From: Sphingomonas sp. G-3-2-10
GTDB taxonomy: Bacteria; Pseudomonadota; Alphaproteobacteria; Sphingomonadales; Sphingomonadaceae
Length of the DNA stretch: 64,000 nt
Direction of reading: 5' to 3'
Assembly: GCF_012927115.1 (NCBI RefSeq)
Contig: NZ_JABBFY010000003.1
Coordinates: 186,001 to 250,000, forward strand
The notes beneath the pieces were generated by a model. It was not told the origin of the DNA and did not search any database. It saw only the letters and a list, made by a program, of their open reading frames with translations. Position numbers and translations under genes: made by a program. How positions within the stretch are numbered: position 1 is the stretch's first letter; each line of letters starts with the position of its first letter. Below, in pieces: positions 47,099 through 55,706 of this stretch.

Positions 47099-48615
47099 CA
47101 GATCAGATGCTCATACTGATCCCGGATGGCGCGGCGGAGCAGCTTGCCGCGCCCGCCCGACGCGTCGTTGCCATGCGGCAGCTCGTCGGCGACCACGATC
47201 AGCTCGGGCGTGTCGGCGGCGGCCAGCTTGCCCGAAAGCTGCTGGCGGATATCGGCTTCGCTGAGCTGCGCGCCGCTCTGGAGCGAGACGGCGAGGATGA
47301 TCTTCTGCCGGTCGGCATTGGCGGGGGTGCCGATCGCGCCGGCTTCGGCGACGCCGGGGATCGTAAGGACGACTTCCTCGATCTCGATCGGGCGGACGAA
47401 CCGGTCGCCGCGCGAAATGGCGTCCTCACGGCGACCGAGCACGACCAGCCGCCCGTCCTCGCCGATGATGCCCAGATCGCCGCACAGGAACCAGCCGTCC
47501 TTCAGCGCCTTGGCAGTGTCCTCGGGACGGCCGAGATATTCCTTGAAAACGTGCGGGCCGCTGATCGCGATTTCGCCGGGTACGCCGACCACGCGATTGC
47601 CTGCGGCGTCGATCGTGCGGAGCGGCACCGAGATGCGCGCGCGGCCGACGGTCTGCGCGGTCGCTTCGTCCTCGATCCGGCCGACGCAGGTATAGGGGGA
47701 CTCGGTCTGGCCGAAGAAGGTGTAGAGCGAGACCTGCGGCAGCCGCTCGCGCAGCTTGGCGAGCAGCGTGCCTGACATGGGCTCGCCGCCGAGGATGATC
47801 ATCCGCAGCGAACTCAGATCGAAGTCCTGATGCGGGTGGTTCGAGAGCAGGTCCGCCCATTGGCTGGGGATCATCGCGGCGTGCGAGATGCGCTCGCGCT
47901 GCACGGCTTCGAGGAAGCGGGCCGGGCCGAAATCATCCTCCAGCGCCGCCTTCATCCCGACGTAGAGCGCGGCGCCCAGCGTCGCGACGAAGCCGATGCC
48001 CCAGATGATCGGTCCTGTGCCCCACACCGAATCCTGAGACCGCTCGATCTCGAGCAGCACCGAACTGATCGCCTTGCAGCTATTGTGGGTGTGGACGACC
48101 GTCTTGCTGACCCCGCTGGTGCCGGAAGTATAGAAGAAGGCCATGATGTCCTCGTCGAACCCGCCGAGCGGCGGTTCGGCTTCGGAGGCGGTTGCGGCCG
48201 CATCTGCGATTTCCTCGTACGCGACCCACTTCACGCCCGGCGTGCGAGGTTCGAGTGCGTGCGCCAGTGCTGCGTGCGCGGCGTCATAGACGACGAAATC
48301 GAGCGCACCGGTCTCGATCGCGCTCAGCGTCATCGTCTCGTCCCAATAGGGATTGAAGGCGGCCGTCACGACGCCGGTCTTGGCTTCGGCGAGATAGAGT
48401 TTGGCGATCGGGAAGGCGTCGCTCATCAGCGATCCCGTGCGCTTGCCGGCGGTGACGCCCCTGCCGATCAGCGCGTGAGCGACTTGGTTCACCGCGCGGT
48501 TCAGCTGGTCGAAGCTGTACGCCTCGCCGCGATAGGCCAGCGCGATCGCATCGGGCGTCCGCAGCGCGTTCGCGGTCAGGACGGTATAGCCATAATTGCC
48601 GAACGGCGATTGCAT
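47098..48615 (-). CDS. AMP-dependent acyl-CoA synthetase/ligase
   Basis: 505 residues from ATG 48615. P-loop FYTSGTSGVSK, FFGQTESPY region, DGWFLCGDLG and the C-terminal GRGKLLR with the catalytic Lys are present, so it should be active. It probably activates a carboxylic acid (steroid side chain or similar) to its CoA thioester in the cytoplasm. The start is fixed by family alignment; open sequence further upstream belongs to another frame. Confidence 0.85.
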   Translation of the reverse strand: MQSPFGNYGYTVLTANALRTPDAIALAYRGEAYSFDQLNRAVNQVAHALIGRGVTAGKRTGSLMSDAFPIAKLYLAEAKTGVVTAAFNPYWDETMTLSAIETGALDFVVYDAAHAALAHALEPRTPGVKWVAYEEIADAAATASEAEPPLGGFDEDIMAFFYTSGTSGVSKTVVHTHNSCKAISSVLLEIERSQDSVWGTGPIIWGIGFVATLGAALYVGMKAALEDDFGPARFLEAVQRERISHAAMIPSQWADLLSNHPHQDFDLSSLRMIILGGEPMSGTLLAKLRERLPQVSLYTFFGQTESPYTCVGRIEDEATAQTVGRARISVPLRTIDAAGNRVVGVPGEIAISGPHVFKEYLGRPEDTAKALKDGWFLCGDLGIIGEDGRLVVLGRREDAISRGDRFVRPIEIEEVVLTIPGVAEAGAIGTPANADRQKIILAVSLQSGAQLSEADIRQQLSGKLAAADTPELIVVADELPHGNDASGGRGKLLRRAIRDQYEHLI

Positions 48616-48641
48616 GTGCCTCTCCCGGGTCTTGCAGGGTG

Positions 48642-49589
48642 TCAGAGTATTGCGAGCGGATTGATCGCGCTGCCGGTGCCGCCGACGATCTTGAGCGGCG
48701 CGACGGCGAACAGGAATGTCGGCTGGCGCGCGGCGGCGAGTTCCTCGAGCCACAGCATCTCCATCAGGTAGATGCCGTGGCGCCAGAGGCAGATCATGTG
48801 GATGTCGTCGTCGATCGATTCGTCCGCGCCGCCCTGGGCGTTGAGGCCGGAAATCGCCGAATTGTCGCTGGCTATCGCGCAGATGTCGCGGTCTGCGAGC
48901 CACAGCGCGCCATCGGTGGACAGGCCGGGCTCGCCGCCCCAGTATCGGTCGCGCTGGGCGGGGAAGAGCGTGGGCCAGCCGGTGCGCAGCAGCACCGCGT
49001 CGCCCGTGCCGATCGTCACGCCCGCGGCGCGCTCCATTTCGTCCAGATCGGCCGCGGTGATGCGATCCGTGCCGTCGAGAACGTCCACGCCGCGATGCCC
49101 CGCCACGTCGAACAGCACCCCACGCGTGACGATGCCCGGCACATTCTCGATCCCGCACCGCCCCGCGCCATAGCTGCGGATGCGCGAGGAGGGATGGCCG
49201 TTGTAGAGCCGCTTGCCCGACCACATGTGGCAGAGCGCATCCATATGCGTGGAGGTGCCGTGCGGCGAGATGACCAGCGCATCGTCGGCGATCGAGAGAC
49301 CGCCGGGCGGCTTCGCCCCGGCGAGATAGTCCGCACCGTCGATCGACATGAAATGCTGCGGCAGCGGGCGGCCCGGAAGATGCGGTACGGTGCACGGCGC
49401 GTGGCTGGATGTCGCGCCCTTGATCGGCAGGCTGAGGCTGATGACCCGGCCTTGCCCGACCGCGCCGGCCGCCGCGCGCACGACGTCCCCGGTCAGATGG
49501 TTGAGCGCGCCGACCTGATCGTCGGCACCCCATCGGCCCCAATTGTTGGAGAGGGCGGGGGCTTCGAAGGAGACGGAGTCGGTGGCCAT
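48642..49589 (-). CDS. Cyclase-family hydrolase (kynurenine formamidase-like)
   Basis: 315 residues from ATG 49589. The metal-binding motif HGTSTHMD and a later H.G.D (GHRGVDV) match the PF04199 cyclase fold, which includes metal-dependent formamidases and ring or lactone hydrolases. In a catabolic operon it may open a lactone or cyclic intermediate. Not seen in the actinobacterial HIP pathway. Confidence 0.82.
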   Translation of the reverse strand: MATDSVSFEAPALSNNWGRWGADDQVGALNHLTGDVVRAAAGAVGQGRVISLSLPIKGATSSHAPCTVPHLPGRPLPQHFMSIDGADYLAGAKPPGGLSIADDALVISPHGTSTHMDALCHMWSGKRLYNGHPSSRIRSYGAGRCGIENVPGIVTRGVLFDVAGHRGVDVLDGTDRITAADLDEMERAAGVTIGTGDAVLLRTGWPTLFPAQRDRYWGGEPGLSTDGALWLADRDICAIASDNSAISGLNAQGGADESIDDDIHMICLWRHGIYLMEMLWLEELAAARQPTFLFAVAPLKIVGGTGSAINPLAIL

Positions 49590-49591
49590 CG

Positions 49592-50329
49592 TCAGCCCGC
49601 CATCGTCAGCCCGCCGCTGACGCTGATCGTCTGTCCGCTGACGAAGGCAGCATCGGGGCTGGCGAGGAAGAAGACCGAACCGGCAATGTCGGACGGCTGG
49701 GCGATGCGTTTCATCGGCGTGCGCTGGCGGAGCTTGTCGAGCACGGCCTGATTGGGCGCGGACATCGGCGTTTCGACCGGGCCAGGCGAGACGCAGTTCA
49801 CGCGGATGCCGCTGCGCCCGACTTCCTGCGCGATGCTTTTCGAGAAGGAAGCGAGGCCGCCCTTGGTCGCCGAATAGACGGCTTCGCCGCCAGCGCCGAG
49901 CCGGGCGGAATCGGAGATGATGTTGACGATCGATCCGCCACCGCGCGCGATCATCGCGGGCATGGCGGCATGGCAGGCCGTGATCGCCGCGACGAGGTTC
50001 ACGTCGATCAGCTTTTGCCAGCCGGCGGGATCGAGATCGAGGAAGCGGCCGACCGTGGCCATGCCCGCGCAATTGACCAGCGCGGCGATGTCCCATTCCG
50101 CCCCTAGCGCCACTAGCCGGTCGCGGAAGGCGGGTGCATCGCAAATGTCCTGTTCGATCCGGGCGGCGAGATGTGGGGTGGCATCGGGAAAGCGGAGATC
50201 GACGCCGACGACCTGCCATCCGGCTTCGGCGAAGCGCGCGGCGATCGCTGCCCCGATCGCGCCGGCGGCTCCGGTAAGGATGACTGCCGGTCCGCATTCC
50301 GCACCCGCTGTTTCGCCTGACTGAGTCAC
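49592..50329 (-). CDS. Short-chain dehydrogenase/reductase
   Basis: 245 residues, GTG start. TGAAGAIG, NCAGMA, YSATKGG and the C-terminal GQTISVSGGLTMAG are classical SDR features. First gene of the minus-strand operon 50329-45027, with an operator copy 12 bases upstream, so likely repressed by the KstR2-like protein. Confidence 0.86.
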   Translation of the reverse strand: MTQSGETAGAECGPAVILTGAAGAIGAAIAARFAEAGWQVVGVDLRFPDATPHLAARIEQDICDAPAFRDRLVALGAEWDIAALVNCAGMATVGRFLDLDPAGWQKLIDVNLVAAITACHAAMPAMIARGGGSIVNIISDSARLGAGGEAVYSATKGGLASFSKSIAQEVGRSGIRVNCVSPGPVETPMSAPNQAVLDKLRQRTPMKRIAQPSDIAGSVFFLASPDAAFVSGQTISVSGGLTMAG

Positions 50330-50340
50330 CCTCTACCTTT

Positions 50341-50358
50341 ACCTATCGATTGCTTGGT
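50341..50358. promoter_or_regulatory. KstR2-like operator copy before the SDR-led minus operon
   Basis: ACCTATCGATTGCTTGGT, 15 of 18 positions, 12 bases upstream of the SDR GTG start. Confidence 0.6.
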
Positions 50359-50419
50359 TTTGGTCGGGCAACTGGCGCAGGGTGTCAAGCGAAAATAGGA
50401 AAATCACGTATACCCGAGG

Positions 50420-50437
50420 CTACAGCGTTCGCTTGGT
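50420..50437. promoter_or_regulatory. Second operator-like site before the SDR-led minus operon
   Basis: CTACAGCGTTCGCTTGGT keeps the full right half (TCGCTTGGT), 13 of 18 positions. It touches the end of the next minus-strand gene. Confidence 0.4.
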
Positions 50438-51975
50438 TATCCGGTGCCGGGATATCCGCCGCCGCCATGATCGGCATCCAGTCGCGCATAATCCATCGCG
50501 CCGTTGACGCGGGGCAGGGCGGCGAGAAATTCGACGGTGCGCGGTTTCTTGTACGACGCGATTCGCGCACGGCAGTGGCGGATCACCTGATCGGCGGTGA
50601 CCGCACTTTCGGGCTTCAGCACGACCAGCGCCTTGACCGACTGGGTCCATTGCGGATCGGGCGTGCCGATCACGGCGACATCGGCGACGCCATCGAGCTG
50701 GCGGATGCAGGATTCGACTTCGGCCGGATAGATATTCTCGGCGGCCGATTTGATCAGCCGGCCCTTGGATCCGATGAAGCTGATGCTGCCATCGGCTTCG
50801 CGGCGGCCAAGGTCGCCGGTACGGCGCCAGCCATCTGTGTAGCGCGCGGCGTCCATTTCCGGCCGGTTCCAGTAACCGGGGCTGACCGACGCACCGCGCA
50901 CCGCGATCTCGCCCACCTGTCCGTCGGGCACCGGCTCACCGGCATCGTCGACAAAGGCCATGCGGATGATCGGCGACGGGCGGCCCATCGCGCCGATGCC
51001 GGGCGCGCCGATCGCGTTGAAGGTGGTGTAGCCCATCGTTTCGGTCTGCCCATAGCCGTAGGGGCGCTTGCCCCAGGGGCTGTCGTCGAGCGTGACCATC
51101 GCGTTCCACGCATCATTGTAGGGCAGCGAGCGCAGCGACTTCAGGTTGAAGCGGCCATCGGCATTCTCGACCAGCATCTGTTCGATGGTCGGCGGCAGGA
51201 CGAAGGTGGCGGTGATCCCCTCGCGGTCGATCAGCTCGCACATCTCGCCCGCGCTGGCCTGCGGCACGAAGATGTTGCGCCCGCCGATCAGGAAGGCGGC
51301 GCACATGTCGAGCAGGGTCGCCACGTGGAAGAGCGGGGTGGCGTTGAGATAGCGCAGACTGCTGTCGAACTCGCGCTGGGCGGCATAGCAGAAGGACTGG
51401 GCGATGATCCCGCGCTGGGTGAGGATCGAGGCGGCCGGCTTGCCCGAGAAGCCCGCGGTGTAGAGCAGCAGCAACGGCTGACCGGGCGACGCGCCGGGCA
51501 GATCGTCATGCGGCGATTGCCCGGCGATCGCGGCTTCATATTCGCTGACGCCGGTATCGGCATCGTACCGCAACCAGGTCTCGGCGCTGTTGTTCCGGCG
51601 GCTTCGCACTTCGGCGACGGTCGCGCCGATCGCGCCATGCTGCCAGACGATCAGGCGCGGATCGAGATCGTCGAGCGTGAACAGCATCTCCTCGGGCGAC
51701 TGGCGCCAGTTGGCGATGCATAAGGCAGCCCCGGTCTGGGCGCAGGCGAGCATCAGTTCGAGGATCGCGGCGGAGTTCTGGCCGAGCCATAGCACGCGAT
51801 GTCCGGTGGCGGCGCCATTCCGCGCGAGCCAGGTCGCCAGCCGCGCCACGCGGTCCGCGAGCTGGGGGTAGGTGAGGCTACCGGGGCCGTGGCGATCGAC
51901 GACCGCAACAACCTCGGGCCAGCGAACCCGATGTTCGCGCAACACATCCGTCAACGTCAGCTGATCGACGCTCAT
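50437..51975 (-). CDS. AMP-ligase-family protein with degenerate active site
   Basis: 512 residues from ATG 51975. The overall ANL fold is present (GYGQTETMGY, TDGWRRTGDLG, SAAENIYPAEVE). The P-loop reads LYTAGFSGKPAAS, lacking the usual TSGTTGxPKG pattern and its lysine. The C-terminal loop, normally PRxxxGK, reads LPRVNGAMDYARL with no catalytic Lys. Adenylate formation should therefore be weak or lost; it may bind acyl-CoA or act with another ligase. An operator copy lies 136 bases upstream. Confidence 0.78.
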   Translation of the reverse strand: MSVDQLTLTDVLREHRVRWPEVVAVVDRHGPGSLTYPQLADRVARLATWLARNGAATGHRVLWLGQNSAAILELMLACAQTGAALCIANWRQSPEEMLFTLDDLDPRLIVWQHGAIGATVAEVRSRRNNSAETWLRYDADTGVSEYEAAIAGQSPHDDLPGASPGQPLLLLYTAGFSGKPAASILTQRGIIAQSFCYAAQREFDSSLRYLNATPLFHVATLLDMCAAFLIGGRNIFVPQASAGEMCELIDREGITATFVLPPTIEQMLVENADGRFNLKSLRSLPYNDAWNAMVTLDDSPWGKRPYGYGQTETMGYTTFNAIGAPGIGAMGRPSPIIRMAFVDDAGEPVPDGQVGEIAVRGASVSPGYWNRPEMDAARYTDGWRRTGDLGRREADGSISFIGSKGRLIKSAAENIYPAEVESCIRQLDGVADVAVIGTPDPQWTQSVKALVVLKPESAVTADQVIRHCRARIASYKKPRTVEFLAALPRVNGAMDYARLDADHGGGGYPGTG

Positions 51976-52110
51976 CCAGCGATCCCCGTCCTGTTGCCGC
52001 CGGCTTTGGACCGGCTGGAGACTGGCGGCGCGGGTTGCCGAAGGGAACGCACGCACACCGCCGCGCCACCGGACGCGGCGCGACCGGCACGGGCTAGCAT
52101 TGCGTAAAAA

Positions 52111-52128
52111 TTAAAGCAATCGCTTGGT
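52111..52128. promoter_or_regulatory. KstR2-like operator copy between the regulator gene and the ligase-like gene
   Basis: TTAAAGCAATCGCTTGGT, 14 of 18 positions, at the end of the TetR gene and upstream of the minus-strand ligase-like gene. Confidence 0.55.
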
Positions 52129-52775
52129 TAGGATTTGCGTGTGGTCAGGCCGTTGAGCAGGATGCCGATCTGGGTCGTAACGACCTCTTCGACGTCGTAT
52201 CGGCCGCCCGGCCGGTACCAGACGATCGTCGCGTTGATCGAATCCATGATCATGCGCAGGACGAGGTGGAGATTGAGGTCCTCGCGGACCACGCCGGCGC
52301 GAACGCCCTCGCGCAGCACGCCGTACCAGGTGCGGAACACTTCCTGCCACGTCTCGTCGAGATAGGCGAAGCTGGGCTGACGCAGGATATAGCCGCGTTC
52401 GTTGACGACGATCGCATGAACCTCGCGCTGGTCGATCAGCCGGGTGATGCCGAAGCGGATGAGTTCCTCCAGCGCGGTGCGCGGATCGGCGGCCGAGGCG
52501 GCGCACTTCTCATAGCCCTTGAGCAGCGAGAAGACGTGATCCTTGATGATCTCGTGAAGCATCTCCTCCTTGGTATCGAAATGATAATAGAGGCTGCCCG
52601 AAAGGATGCCTGCGCCTTCGCCGATCTCACGGATACTGGTCGCCTCGAAACCGCGTTCGGCAAAAAGCCGCCGCGCGACGGCGAGAATTTCTCCGCGCCG
52701 CTGGCCATCTTTCTTGCCCGATGCTTGCGCACCGGATTTGGCGGTCTTGGCTGATCTGGTCGGCGTCTCGCTCAA
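52128..52775 (-). CDS. kstR2: TetR-family repressor, KstR2-like
   Basis: 215 residues from TTG 52775 (AGGA upstream); no ATG lies near the family start. Helix-turn-helix in residues about 25-70: [42 protein letters not shown]. The sequence tracks mycobacterial KstR2, the HIP-CoA-responsive repressor of C/D-ring genes, including [15 protein letters not shown] and, near the end, WYRPGG. An N-terminal tail of about 22 residues is rich in Lys, Ser and Thr. Predicted cytoplasmic repressor that releases DNA on binding a CoA thioester. Dyads like the proposed operator flank it on both sides, suggesting autoregulation. The name is by resemblance only. Confidence 0.8.
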   Translation of the reverse strand: MSETPTRSAKTAKSGAQASGKKDGQRRGEILAVARRLFAERGFEATSIREIGEGAGILSGSLYYHFDTKEEMLHEIIKDHVFSLLKGYEKCAASAADPRTALEELIRFGITRLIDQREVHAIVVNERGYILRQPSFAYLDETWQEVFRTWYGVLREGVRAGVVREDLNLHLVLRMIMDSINATIVWYRPGGRYDVEEVVTTQIGILLNGLTTRKS

Positions 52776-52906
52776 GGGGCTGTCCTGCTCTTGGAGTGTT
52801 TACTTGTCTGATAAGACTCGCGCGCGCCCAAAGCAAGCGCTCGCGGACGACGTCGCGGGCACGATAAAATGTCCTGACATTCGCGGGGTGCGATTGTATA
52901 AGCGTT

Positions 52907-52924
52907 GACAAGCGATCGCTTGGT
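52907..52924. promoter_or_regulatory. KstR2-like operator in the divergent region of the regulator
   Basis: GACAAGCGATCGCTTGGT, 16 of 18 positions, with a perfect 14-bp inner palindrome CAAG-CGATCG-CTTG. A TTGACA (52905-52910) overlaps it, so a repressor bound here would block a -35 element. A weaker left-half copy lies at 52832-52849 (AGCAAGCGCTCGCGGACG). Confidence 0.65.
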
Positions 52925-52980
52925 GAATAGCGCGGTGGCCATCCGGCCCGGCCGGGATGCAACAGCGTGGGAGTGATTTG

Positions 52981-54081
52981 ATGGCGATCCGGGTCGGTCA
53001 GTGGGCGACAGGCAATGTCGGCAAGCAGGCGCTGCGATCGATCATCGAGCATCCGGGGCTCGAACTGGTCGGGCTGGTGGTCAGCGATCCCGCCAAGATC
53101 GGAAAGGATGCCGCCGAGCTTTGCGGTCTCGATACGCCCACCGGCGTGCTCGCGATCAGCGATGGCGACGCGCTGATCGCGATGAAGCCCGATTGCATCT
53201 GCTATTGCGCGGTGGGCACGTCGGGGCGGCAGGAAGTGGCGACCGGTGAACGGCCGGGCACCGCGGTCGACCAGCTTTGCGATATATTGAGCGCAGGGAT
53301 CGACGTGGTTTCGACCGCGTTGATCCCGCTGGTGCATCCGCAGAGCGCCGATCCCGAAGCGGTGCGACGGCTGGAGGCCGCGTGCCGCGAGGGCGGCAGC
53401 TCGTGCTTCACCTCGGGTCTCGACCCCGGCTACATGCACGATGTGCTCCCCCTGGTGCTGAGCGGCCTGTCGCGACGGATCGACTCGGTCCGGGTCAGCG
53501 AAGTGATGAGCTATGGCGTGTGGGACAAGCCCGAAGCGATCACGGGCAAGTTCGGCTTCGGCAAGCCGCTCGATCATGTGCCGCCGATCGTCCAGCCGGG
53601 CGTGCTGACCATCATGTGGGGCTGCGCGGTACGGCTGCTGGCGGACCAGCTCGGCGTGACGCTGGATCGGATCGAGGAATATTACGAGCTACATCCGGCG
53701 CCGGAGACCTTCACCATCCCGGCGGGGACGATCGAGAAGGGCATGTCTGCGGGGATGCGCTTCGAAGTACGCGGGATGGCTGGCGACAAGGCGGTGGTCG
53801 TGGTCGAGCATGTCACCCGGCTGCGCAACGAGGATGCACCGCACTGGCCCACGGGGCCGATCGGCACGGGCGGCGGCTATCGCATCCAGATCAAGGGCGA
53901 TCCGGACTGGGTGCTGGAAGTGGGGAATCCGGGTTATGACGATCCGACGATCCCCGGCACGCTCGCGACCGCGCTGCGCATCGTCAATGCGATCCCCGCG
54001 GTGTGCGACGCCGCGCCGGGGCTGTTGACCCCGTTCGATCTGCCGCTGATCACCGGCAAGGGTCTGGTCGCGGCTGCCTGA
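52981..54081 (+). CDS. DapB-fold NAD(P)-dependent dehydrogenase
   Basis: 366 residues from ATG 52981 with GGGAG before it. N-terminal Rossmann motif VGQWATGNVGKQA, then a C-terminal region like dihydrodipicolinate reductase or 2,4-diaminopentanoate dehydrogenase relatives (PGYMHDVLPL). Such proteins are common in actinobacterial and sphingomonad lipid or steroid clusters with unknown substrate. Divergent from the repressor with an operator between, and followed by a CoA-transferase gene. Confidence 0.78.
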   Translation: MAIRVGQWATGNVGKQALRSIIEHPGLELVGLVVSDPAKIGKDAAELCGLDTPTGVLAISDGDALIAMKPDCICYCAVGTSGRQEVATGERPGTAVDQLCDILSAGIDVVSTALIPLVHPQSADPEAVRRLEAACREGGSSCFTSGLDPGYMHDVLPLVLSGLSRRIDSVRVSEVMSYGVWDKPEAITGKFGFGKPLDHVPPIVQPGVLTIMWGCAVRLLADQLGVTLDRIEEYYELHPAPETFTIPAGTIEKGMSAGMRFEVRGMAGDKAVVVVEHVTRLRNEDAPHWPTGPIGTGGGYRIQIKGDPDWVLEVGNPGYDDPTIPGTLATALRIVNAIPAVCDAAPGLLTPFDLPLITGKGLVAAA

Positions 54082-54102
54082 GCTTAGAGAGAGGACAATA
54101 GT

Positions 54103-55308
54103 TTGACCGACATGTTCAGAGGCATCCGCATCGTCGAGCTGGCCCAATATGTGATGGTGCCCGCGGCGGGCGCGATCATGGCCGATTTCGGCGCCGAAGT
54201 GATCAAGGTCGAGACGCCGGGCGTGGGCGATCCCTATCGCATGCTGGTGGTCGACAACCGGGCGCAGAGCGCGCCGAACTATTCGCTGGAGATGAACAAT
54301 CGCGGCAAGAAGAGCGTCGCGATCAACCTGAAGGATGCGGAGGGGCGGGCGATCTTCCTCGACCTGATCCGCACGGCGGACGTGTTTCTTACCAGCCTGC
54401 GGCCCAAGGCGCTGGAGGCGCTGGGGCTCGACGTGGACTCGCTGCGCGCGGCCAATCCGAAGCTGATCTATGCACGGGGCAACGGGCTGGGGTTCAAGGG
54501 CGCGGAAGCCAATAGGCCGGGATTCGACGCCAGCGCCTTCTGGGCAAGGGGCGGGTTTCCGGCGATCCTCAAGCCGCTCTCGGGCGAGTTCATCCGCCAG
54601 CCCCGTGCGCTGGGCGATCATGCGGCGTCGTCGAACCTTGCCTTTGCCGTGGCCGGCGCGCTGTTCCACCGCGAGCGGACCGGGGAGGCGCGGGTGGTGG
54701 AGACCTCGCTGTTGTCGACTGCTTTGTGGCTGCTCTCCAACGATGTCGTGTCGGGGCAGGATGGCGATTATCCCGAGGATATCCTGATCAAGGCAGTCGA
54801 GCGAAATCCGCTGGTGGGGCAGTATCGCACCGCCGATGGGCGGTGGATCCAGCTCGTGTTCCTCGAGCCCGATCGCTACTGGCCGGGCTTCTGCACGGCG
54901 CTGGGGCGCGAGGATCTGATCGACGATCCGCGCTTCCGCGACGCGAAGGTGCGCGGGCAGAATGGGCGCGAATGCCTGGCGCTGCTGGCGGAGATCGTCG
55001 GCGGGCGGACATGGGAGGAATGGCGGCCAGGCTTCGCCGCGTTCGATGCACCGTGGGAGCTGGTGGGCGATATCCGCACCTTGCCGCAGGACCCGCAGGT
55101 GGTGGCCAACGGCCTGACCTTCGAAGTCGAGCTGGATGGCGGTAACAGCGTGATGCTGGTCGCCAGTCCGGTCACGGTCGATGGCGAGCCGGGCACGGGG
55201 AGCCGCCGCGCGCCGCATTGCGGGGAACAGAGCGACGCGGTGTTCGGGGAGATCGGGCTCTCGGCGGAGCGGATCGAGGACTATCGCGCGCGGAAGGTGA
55301 TTGCCTAG
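54103..55308 (+). CDS. CaiB/BaiF-family CoA transferase
   Basis: 401 residues from TTG 54103, supported by GAGG eight bases before; an ATG at 54112 is possible. Family III features: RIVELAQYVMVPAAGAIMADFGAEVIKVE at the N-terminus, RGKKSVAINLKD, and a central GDHAASSN with the likely catalytic Asp. Roles could be CoA transfer between steroid acids or racemisation of a branched side chain. Its last four bases overlap the convergent DUF35 gene. Confidence 0.86.
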   Translation: MTDMFRGIRIVELAQYVMVPAAGAIMADFGAEVIKVETPGVGDPYRMLVVDNRAQSAPNYSLEMNNRGKKSVAINLKDAEGRAIFLDLIRTADVFLTSLRPKALEALGLDVDSLRAANPKLIYARGNGLGFKGAEANRPGFDASAFWARGGFPAILKPLSGEFIRQPRALGDHAASSNLAFAVAGALFHRERTGEARVVETSLLSTALWLLSNDVVSGQDGDYPEDILIKAVERNPLVGQYRTADGRWIQLVFLEPDRYWPGFCTALGREDLIDDPRFRDAKVRGQNGRECLALLAEIVGGRTWEEWRPGFAAFDAPWELVGDIRTLPQDPQVVANGLTFEVELDGGNSVMLVASPVTVDGEPGTGSRRAPHCGEQSDAVFGEIGLSAERIEDYRARKVIA

Positions 55309-55706
55309 GCCGGGCGGAAATTGGGCAGCGCGAAATCGCCGCGCTGTTCGAACCAGACCGTCACCTTCATGCCGATCGTGACGGTTTCGGGCAGGCAATC
55401 GGTGACGTTGGCGAAGACGCGCAGGCCCGCCTGTTCGGGCAGGGCGATCCACGCCATTGCATAAGGCGCGCCGGTGAAGCCGGGGGCGAAGCTGCGGTGG
55501 ACGATGGTGAAGGTCTCGACCGTGCCGTGTCCGGAGACCGGCTCGAAGGTGAGCGCGTCGCTGCCGCAGCTGGTGCAGCGCGGGACCGGGAAATGGTGCC
55601 AGACGGCGCAGGCGGTGCAGCGCTGGAGACTGAGCTTTCCTTGCGACGCGGCGGCCCAATAGGGTTCGGTCAGCGGCGTGGGCTGGGGCTGGGGTTTGGC
55701 GGTCAT
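55305..55706 (-). CDS. DUF35 OB-fold zinc-ribbon protein (copy 2)
   Basis: 133 residues from ATG 55706. Zinc-ribbon cysteines CTAC and CTSC near residues 30-47, then the OB-fold. Overlaps the stop of the Ltp2-like gene by ATGA, as in the first pair at 41311-42893, so it is the predicted partner of that aldolase. Confidence 0.83.
   Translation of the reverse strand: MTAKPQPQPTPLTEPYWAAASQGKLSLQRCTACAVWHHFPVPRCTSCGSDALTFEPVSGHGTVETFTIVHRSFAPGFTGAPYAMAWIALPEQAGLRVFANVTDCLPETVTIGMKVTVWFEQRGDFALPNFRPA

Noticed and set aside
48616..49542. A long N-terminal extension of the acyl-CoA ligase at 47098
   Set aside because: The extension is out of frame with, and covers, the cyclase gene at 48642. The ligase family sequence begins only at the ATG at 48615.
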